Shown here: positions 58,177-64,000 of the stretch, one piece after another
Layout of the letters: the number at the start of each line of letters is the position of its first letter
Position numbering within the stretch: position 1 is the stretch's first letter
Source: Pyrus communis
Lineage: Eukaryota > Streptophyta > Magnoliopsida > Rosales > Rosaceae
Assembly: GCF_963583255.1 (NCBI RefSeq)
Contig: NC_084817.1
Coordinates: 9,182,121-9,246,120 of the forward strand
DNA length: 64,000 bases
Direction of reading: 5' to 3'
Program-made: the position numbers and the translations under genes
The notes under the pieces: generated by a model
The model's input: the letters and a program-made list of their open reading frames with translations, nothing else
The model's database searches: none
What the model was told of the DNA's origin: nothing

Positions 58177-59538
58177 GGACAAAACCATTGTAAAGACATT
58201 CCTAATTTTCAAAAGATGAACAAAATAATTTAGACGATGCGTTTTATGAGCTCCGCCGCTCTAGTGTTTCCCACCCACGGTTCCTTCTTTAACTGCAATC
58301 TCGATTACTCATAACTAGTCTTTTTGCACGCTATCTCATATACAAGTGTATTTTTTACGACTAATAACTATTTTCTTCAACTGCATTTTAGATAACTAAA
58401 AACTTGTTTGTTTTTTTGGGTTTTTTTTTTCCGCACATGCCCTCTCATATACAAACTTAATAATAAACTCTATTATCGTTCCACTGCTGAAATTGGCTTA
58501 CGAAATTCAACGTTAAAAGCATGTGATTGAAAAAGGCCACTTGCAGATGAAAAAGTGAGTGCAGATAAACTAGTTGTTAGTTATTGAGAGTGCACTTGCA
58601 GATGAGAGAGTGTGTGCAGAAAAACTAATTATTAGTTATTGAGAATGTACTTGAGGAAGGGAAAGTTGGTGGGAAATATTGGGAAGTGGCGGAGCCCATA
58701 AAACGTATCGTTTGAATTACTTTTTTGGTCTTTTGAAAATTTGGGATGCACCATGATTTTGTCCACAAGGGAAATGCACTTTTCTTTTGTTTGAATTACT
58801 TTTTTTTGTCTTTTGAATAAGTTAAGTGATAAACTCAATTATTGTTCCACTACTGAAATTAGCTTACAAAATTCAACGTTAAAAGGAGCATGTGATTGAA
58901 AAAAGTCCCTTGTAGATGGAAGAGCGTGTGGGTGAGGAAGCTAGTTATTTGTTATTGAAAATGGACTTGCAGATGAGGAAGAGCGAGCTAAAATATTAGT
59001 TATTGGTTATCGCGAATGAAGTTGACGAAAGAATACCAAGAATGCAGTTAAAGAAGGACAAGCGAGTGGGAAACAAGAGTAATGCTAGTGAAGAAAAATT
59101 ATTAGTCATTGAGAATGCACTTGTATATGAGAGAATACGTGCAAAAAAACTAATTATTAGTTATCAAGAATCAGTTAAAGAAGCAAAATTATGCATCCGA
59201 CCCAAAAAAATAGAAGAAAAAGTGGTGGGAAACAATTGAAAGTGGCGGAGCCCATAAAACGCGTCATCTTTTTGAAAATTTGGGACGACTTTGCCATGAT
59301 TTTTATCCACAATGGAAAAATACTTTCTTTTGCTAAATGCAAAATTAAATTAAACTTTTTAGCTGTAAGGCAATGCCCCTAAGAAAATGACAAATGAAAA
59401 AACACTATGAACTCATCTTTTAGTAGCAAAAGCAGAGTAAAACTCATCCCTACACACCAAAAGCAGAGTAAAACTCATCCCTACACACCAAACTCTTCAT
59501 CTTTCGGATTCCAATCCGACGATGACATAGTTGTGACC
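58177..59538. repeat. CNL-flank repeats: inverted (58177-58440) then direct (58440-59538)
   Basis: 58177-58440 reads in inverted orientation (CGATGCGTTTTATGAGCTCCG). From about 58440 the same repeat family runs in plus orientation (GGCGGAGCCCATAAAACG at 58687 and about 59244), ending with the pre-start block (AGTAGCAAAAGCAGAGTAAA, then ACTCATCCCTACACACC, itself tandemly doubled at about 59435-59490) in front of the CNL fragment at 59539. No gene. Confidence 0.7.
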
Positions 59539-59606
59539 GTGGCCGAGTTGGCAGGCGGAGCTTTTCTCTCTTCTTCCTCTTTGTTTTGTTTGACCGGATG
59601 GATCGC
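59539..59606 (+). pseudogene. CNL N-terminal fragment with lost start codon
   Basis: GTG at 59539-59541 stands where the intact genes have ATG, followed by codons for AELAGGAFLSS; a deletion then shifts the frame (GTTTTGTTTGACCGGATGG read out of phase) and similarity ends near 59606. The leader is well conserved relative to the second CNL, so this is a truncated paralogue immediately upstream of it. Confidence 0.88.
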
Positions 59607-60028
59607 ATTTTCCTTACTCAGAAAAACTAATCACACTTCTTAATTAAAAATTAAAAATAAAAAGAAATATTAGTTAAAAATCTGAATGGTCAATTATTGA
59701 AGTGGCAAGGTCAATTTTCAATCAAGAATAGTAGTTGTATAGTATTGCCCCAATCCCAGCAGGTAAAAGTGTCGTTCCAAAAAACCGCGTTGCATTTTCC
59801 CAACTGGCCGACCCCATAAACCGCGTTGCATTTTTCCACTTTAATATTTTAGGATCAAAACAAAACTGATTGAAAAATCCCATGTGGAAAAAGTTGACGG
59901 ATGTCTGAACGATCTGAAAGCTCTGAACTAGTAGCAAAGCGTCATTCAAGCAAAACTAGCTCATCCCCACAACCCAAACTCTTTCTTCACCTTTCAGATT
60001 CCTATCCGACGGCGACTCAGTTGTGACC
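59607..60028 (+). other. 5' flank of the second CNL gene
   Basis: Contains TCAATTATTGAAGTGGCAAGG, CAGTATTGCCCCAATCCCAGC-like sequence, a doubled ACCGCGTTGCATTTT stretch (59784 and 59822), a TTGAC core (about 59892) that could be a WRKY W-box, and the pre-start block CTAGCTCATCCCCACAACCC (about 59957). Homologous to the gene-less blocks at 46.1, 47.7 and 50.7 kb. Probable promoter and leader; the transcription start is not determinable. Confidence 0.6.
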
Positions 60029-63000
60029 ATGGCTGAGTTGGTGGGCGGAGCTTTGCTCTCTTCTTTCCTCAATGTTTTGTTCGACCGTATGGCTTCCCGG
60101 CGCTTCCTCGATTTCATCTCTGGGAAGAAAAACGACAACGAGCTGCTCATGAGGAAGTTGAAGCTCAAGTTGCTCACTGCTAGCAAGCTGGTTGACGATG
60201 CTGAGGAGAAGCAGAAGAAAACACCGGAGGTGAGGAGGTGGCTCGACGACCTCAAAGATGCTATCTACTGTGTAGGAGAGTTGCTGGACGAGATCAACAC
60301 TGAAGCTCTTCGACGCCAGCTGGAAGGTGACGATGAGCATTCTCCTGCAGCTAGCAGCAGCACGAGCTGGATCACGAGATCAGTATTCAAGTCTTCTTCT
60401 CCGTCCGATGAATTTCACGACTCTCTTGAACCGAAGATATCAAACATTCTGCGGGTGTTAGACCTCATTCTCAATGAAAAAGACGTTCTTGGTCTGAAAG
60501 AAGGAGTTCAACATAGACCACAAGATACAACTCGTCAAACTACTTCTCGGGTCGATGACTCTGGCGTCTTCGGAAGGGAAAAGGACAGAGAAACGATTCT
60601 TAAGTCATTGCGTTCGGATGATACTGCTGGCCCCAAGATAGGAGTGCTTCCCATCGAGGGCATGGGAGGGATCGGGAAGTCAACCCTTGCTCAACTTGTG
60701 TACAAAGATGTCAGGGATGACTTTGATGTCCAAGCATGGGTTTGTGTCGGAGAAGAACTTGATATTCTTCAAATAGCACAAACAATATATGGGAAGATCA
60801 GGGATGAAACTTGCAAGATCACAGATCTGGATCGGCTTTCTGAAAAATTGGAGGAGGTTTTGACAGGAAAAAAGTTCCTCTTCGTTCTTGATGATGTCTG
60901 GAGTGAGGATTATCTTCTTTGGGAAAACTTGATGACTCACTTCAATAGTTACGGAGTTCACGGAAGTAAGATCATTGTCACAACACGCCTCGGAGGAGTT
61001 GCATCAATCACGGGGACTCTTTCACCACATTATCTACAGGAAATATCCGAGGACGATTCTTGGTCGTTATTTGCAAAGCATGCCTTCACGGAAGACAGTG
61101 TTATTCCTGCCCATCCGCATCTTGAAGCCATTGGAAGGCAAATTGTTAAGAAGTGTCAAGGCCTTCCTTTAGCTATAAAATCAATGGGGGGCCTGTTACG
61201 CTCTGTTTTGAATCCAAAGGAATGGGAAAAGATATTGAATAGCGACTTATGGGAGTTGCCAAATGATAAGGTTTTGCCGGCTCTATGGTTAAGTTACCAA
61301 TATCTACCTCCGCATCTCAAACGTTGTTTTGCTTATTGTGCAATATTTCCTAAAGGTGACGACTTTGAAGCTTCAGAGTTAATTTTATGGTGGATGGCTG
61401 AAGACCTCTTACAACCCCACGGGAAGGAGGCATTGGAAGATGTTGGAAGGGATTACTTTGATATTCTAGTATCAAGGTCTTTCTTTCAGCATTCAAAAGA
61501 GTATGGGGAGTCATATTTCACCATGCATGACCTTATCAATGATTTAGCAAAGTTTGTATCTGGAGAGTTTTGTTTGAGATTGGAGGACGACCATCTGACA
61601 GTCGACAGAAATAGATGCAGAGTTCGTCATGTTTCTTCCATGAACTTCTGCAATCAAAGAACTCAGAATCTTGGGGCGCTATATGAGGCTAAGCATTTGC
61701 ACGGCTTTCTACGACTACATTCGGTACATTTTATCGGATTGGGAAACAAACCGATTGATCTATTGCTAGTTCTACCATATTTAAGAGTGCTCAAATTACA
61801 AGATCGGGATATTGTTGAGTTACCTAGTTCAATTGGCGACTTAAAACAATTAAGGCATTTGGACGTGTCTTGGACTTCCATAACAGAATTACCTGATAAG
61901 GTGTGCAACTTGTACAATTTACAGACCTTGTTATTGGAAGGTTGTCATCGGATGATTCAACTACCTTCCGAATTGGGGAGACTAATCAACTTGCGCCATC
62001 TCAATATCAGAGGAACAAAGATCAAACAGATGCCTGCAGGGATGTGTAACTTGAAAAATCTCCAGACATTAAGCTATTTTGTGGTGGACAAACAAACAGG
62101 TCAAAGGATTGGAGAGTTAAAAGAGCTTCAGCATTTGCGCCAAGATCTTACAATCTCAGGAGTTGATAACATTGACCATGAGGGGAATGCTTTGAAAGCA
62201 GATATCATGAGCAACAAGGAGTATCTGGACAAACTTGTTTTGACATGGCGAGAAGGTGATGATGATGCTAGTAATCATGATCCAGAAAATGACAGAGAAG
62301 TGCTCAAGAAGCTCCAACCTCATACAAACCTCAAACAAATTGAGATTAGATCTTATGGGGGTTTAGAATTTCCAGGTTGGTTAGCAGATCCATCTTTCTC
62401 TAAACTATCTCATATTGTACTTATAGATTGCGAACATTGCTGCTTATTGCCACCACTTGGGCGACTACCCTTCCTCAAGGATCTTTGTATAGAAGGGATA
62501 AATAACGTGGTGGAGATAGATAGCAATTTTTACGGTAATGATTCACTAGCTCCGTTTAGATCTCTAGAAAAATTGTGCTTGCGAGATATGTGGAACTGCC
62601 AAAAGTGGTTATATTATGATGGAAGCAGAGGCAATACCACAATACTGTTTCCTAATCTTCGTAAGCTTGAACTGAGCACATGTCCCAAGCTGACTGAGAT
62701 ATTACCGTTGGAGAAGCTGCCAAGGCTTGAAAGGGTAGAATTGTGGAACCTGAAATCCTTCAGCGGTTCACTTGCACATGTGGAATCTGAATGCCCTAAA
62801 TTCTTCTCCCTCGTTCACTTGGAAATAGGAAACTGCCCAAATTTTGTATGTTTTCCAGATGGAGGGATGGATGCACCCAAATTGAAGGAGCTGTGTATCT
62901 CTGAATGCAAGAAATTGAGGTCGTTGCCAGAACAAATGCATACCCTTCTACCGTCTCTTCAGAATTTGAAAGTGTTGCGCTGTCCAGAAGTGGAATCATA

Positions 63001-64000
63001 TTACGATGGAAGCAGAGGCAACACCACAATACTGTTTCGTAATCTTTGTGAGCTTGAACTGAGCAGTTGTCCCAAGCTAACTGAGATAGTACCGTTGGAG
63101 AAGCTGCCAAGGCTTGAAAGGGTAAAATTGAGTCACCTGGAATCCTTCAGCGGTTCACTTGCACATGTGGAATCTGAATGCCCTAAATTCCTCTCCCTCG
63201 TTCACTTGGAAATAGAAAACTGCCCAAATTTTGTATGTTTTCCAGATGGAGGGATGGATGCACCCAAATTGGAGGAGCTGCGTATCTCTCAATGCAAGAA
63301 ATTGAGGTCGTTGCCAGAACAAATGCATACCCTTCTACCGTCTCTTCGGATATTGAAAGTGTTTGAATGTCCAGAAGTGGAATCATATTACGATGGAAGC
63401 AGAGGCAACACCACAATACTGTTTCGTAATCTTTGTGAGCTTGAACTGAGCAGATATCCCAAGCTAACTGAGATAGTACCGTTGGAAAAGCTGCCAAGGC
63501 TTGAAAGGGTAAAATTGAGGCACCTGGAATCCTTCAGCGGTTCACTTGCACATGTGGAATCTGAATGCCCTAAATTCCTCTCCCTCGTTCACTTGGAAAT
63601 AGAAAACTGCCCAAATTTTGTATGTTTTCCAGATGGAGGGATGGATGCACCCAAATTGGAGGAGCTGCGTATCTCTGAATGCAAGAAATTGAGGTCGTTG
63701 CCAGAACAAATGCATACCCTTCTACCGTCTCTTCGGATATTGAAAGTGTTTGACTGTCCAGAAGTGGAATCATATTACGATGGAAGCAGAGGCAACACCA
63801 CAATACTGTTTCGTAATCTTTGTGAGCTTGAACTGATCAGATGTCCCAAGCTAACTGAGATAGTACCGTTGGAGAAGCTGCCAAGGCTTGAATGTGTAAA
63901 ATTGTGCGGACTGGAATCCTTCAATGGTTCACTTGCACATGTGGAATCTGAATGCCCTAAATTCCTCTCCCTCATTCACTTGGAAATAGAAAACTGCCCA
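60029..64000 (+). CDS. CC-NBS-LRR disease resistance protein, 5' complete, runs off the window
   Basis: Starts ATGGCTGAG (MAELVGGALLSS) at 60029 and stays open for 1324 codons to the window end, already longer than the first CNL (1185 residues), to which it is clearly paralogous. Domains: Rx-type coiled coil (about 5-100), NB-ARC with P-loop GMGGIGKST (211-219), kinase-2 LFVLDDVW (284-291), RNBS-B GSKIIVTTR (312-320), GLPLA (378-382), RNBS-D CFAYCAIFPKG (433-443), MHD (499-501), then LRRs. The residue before the P-loop is Glu (PIEGMGG) where the paralogue and most relatives have a hydrophobic residue (PIVGMGG). The C-terminal half contains nearly four in-frame copies of a 129-residue LRR module. 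No stop or frameshift is seen, but the 3' end is unknown. Confidence 0.93.
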   Translation, partial: MAELVGGALLSSFLNVLFDRMASRRFLDFISGKKNDNELLMRKLKLKLLTASKLVDDAEEKQKKTPEVRRWLDDLKDAIYCVGELLDEINTEALRRQLEGDDEHSPAASSSTSWITRSVFKSSSPSDEFHDSLEPKISNILRVLDLILNEKDVLGLKEGVQHRPQDTTRQTTSRVDDSGVFGREKDRETILKSLRSDDTAGPKIGVLPIEGMGGIGKSTLAQLVYKDVRDDFDVQAWVCVGEELDILQIAQTIYGKIRDETCKITDLDRLSEKLEEVLTGKKFLFVLDDVWSEDYLLWENLMTHFNSYGVHGSKIIVTTRLGGVASITGTLSPHYLQEISEDDSWSLFAKHAFTEDSVIPAHPHLEAIGRQIVKKCQGLPLAIKSMGGLLRSVLNPKEWEKILNSDLWELPNDKVLPALWLSYQYLPPHLKRCFAYCAIFPKGDDFEASELILWWMAEDLLQPHGKEALEDVGRDYFDILVSRSFFQHSKEYGESYFTMHDLINDLAKFVSGEFCLRLEDDHLTVDRNRCRVRHVSSMNFCNQRTQNLGALYEAKHLHGFLRLHSVHFIGLGNKPIDLLLVLPYLRVLKLQDRDIVELPSSIGDLKQLRHLDVSWTSITELPDKVCNLYNLQTLLLEGCHRMIQLPSELGRLINLRHLNIRGTKIKQMPAGMCNLKNLQTLSYFVVDKQTGQRIGELKELQHLRQDLTISGVDNIDHEGNALKADIMSNKEYLDKLVLTWREGDDDASNHDPENDREVLKKLQPHTNLKQIEIRSYGGLEFPGWLADPSFSKLSHIVLIDCEHCCLLPPLGRLPFLKDLCIEGINNVVEIDSNFYGNDSLAPFRSLEKLCLRDMWNCQKWLYYDGSRGNTTILFPNLRKLELSTCPKLTEILPLEKLPRLERVELWNLKSFSGSLAHVESECPKFFSLVHLEIGNCPNFVCFPDGGMDAPKLKELCISECKKLRSLPEQMHTLLPSLQNLKVLRCPEVESYYDGSRGNTTILFRNLCELELSSCPKLTEIVPLEKLPRLERVKLSHLESFSGSLAHVESECPKFLSLVHLEIENCPNFVCFPDGGMDAPKLEELRISQCKKLRSLPEQMHTLLPSLRILKVFECPEVESYYDGSRGNTTILFRNLCELELSRYPKLTEIVPLEKLPRLERVKLRHLESFSGSLAHVESECPKFLSLVHLEIENCPNFVCFPDGGMDAPKLEELRISECKKLRSLPEQMHTLLPSLRILKVFDCPEVESYYDGSRGNTTILFRNLCELELIRCPKLTEIVPLEKLPRLECVKLCGLESFNGSLAHVESECPKFLSLIHLEIENCP
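62612..64000 (+). repeat. 387-bp (129-codon) in-frame LRR module, at least 3.6 copies
   Basis: The module start TATTACGATGGAAGCAGAGG (TATTATGATGG in the first) occurs at 62612, 62999, 63386 and 63773, exactly 387 bp apart. Each copy encodes YYDGSRGNTTILF, ELxxCPKLTEI, LEKLPRLERV, SFSGSLAHVES, FVCFPDGGMDAPKL and LRSLPEQMHTLLPSL. Copies 2-4 share CGTAATCTTTGTGAGCTTG, whereas copy 1 has CCTAATCTTCGTAAGCTTG, so 2-4 are the younger products. The first CNL has a single copy. Confidence 0.95.

Noticed and set aside
62796..63803. Long minus-strand open frames repeated three times
   Set aside because: They are antisense shadows of the amplified LRR module on the plus strand, repeating with the same 387-bp period.

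Overview
The window is plant nuclear DNA from a dicot, probably a rosaceous fruit tree such as apple or pear. That identification is an inference from intron structure, repeat style and the type of resistance gene. It is a repeat-rich interval around a cluster of CC-NBS-LRR (CNL) resistance genes. Only two genes look intact: a 1185-residue CNL at 30263-33820, and a second CNL starting at 60029 that is still open when the window ends.

Layout. 66-1481 (minus): C-terminal exons of a plasma-membrane H+-ATPase, broken by a frameshift and a lost splice acceptor. 2360-7611: a complete, very young Copia retrotransposon (408-bp LTRs differing at one site) with three in-frame stops. 7.6-14.3 kb: intron-like DNA with a few candidate exons of an unrecognised host gene and a Helitron-like 3' end. 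14309-22723: an older Copia element on the minus strand, itself hit by a 3.7-kb non-coding TG...CA element (18022-21737). The Copia interrupts an exon that reads open across the empty site. 22.8-24.0 kb: two hAT-type MITEs. 25326-29071: a second, inverted copy of the 3.7-kb element. 30.3-33.8 kb: the first CNL. 34.7-35.4 and 44.8-45.5 kb: two copies of a dead VOC/glyoxalase-like gene. 35604-39040: a non-autonomous hAT-type element carrying about seven copies of a 346-bp repeat and three E2F-like sites. 39.3-39.6 kb: a second H+-ATPase fragment. 41.6-42.6 kb: a degenerate minisatellite. 46.1-51.4 kb: three copies of a block homologous to the 5' flank of the CNL genes but with no CNL behind them. 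49.9 kb: a U2 snRNA 5' fragment beside a Helitron-like 5' end. 51847-52139: a solo LTR. 52.7 and 59.5 kb: two short CNL fragments. 53.4-58.4 kb: resistance-gene flank DNA partly in inverted orientation and loaded with MITEs and a 2-kb hAT-type element. 60029-64000: the second CNL, whose LRR region carries an in-frame tandem amplification of a 387-bp (129-codon) module.

Taken together, the resistance genes, their 5' flanks and neighbouring dead genes have been duplicated, inverted and truncated many times, and then invaded by mobile elements. No new multi-gene system was identified. The strongest candidates for follow-up are the LRR module amplification, the 5'-flank copies without genes, the hAT-type element with its repeat array and E2F-like sites, and the pair of 3.7-kb TG...CA elements. 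All homology statements rest on reading the sequence, without database searches.
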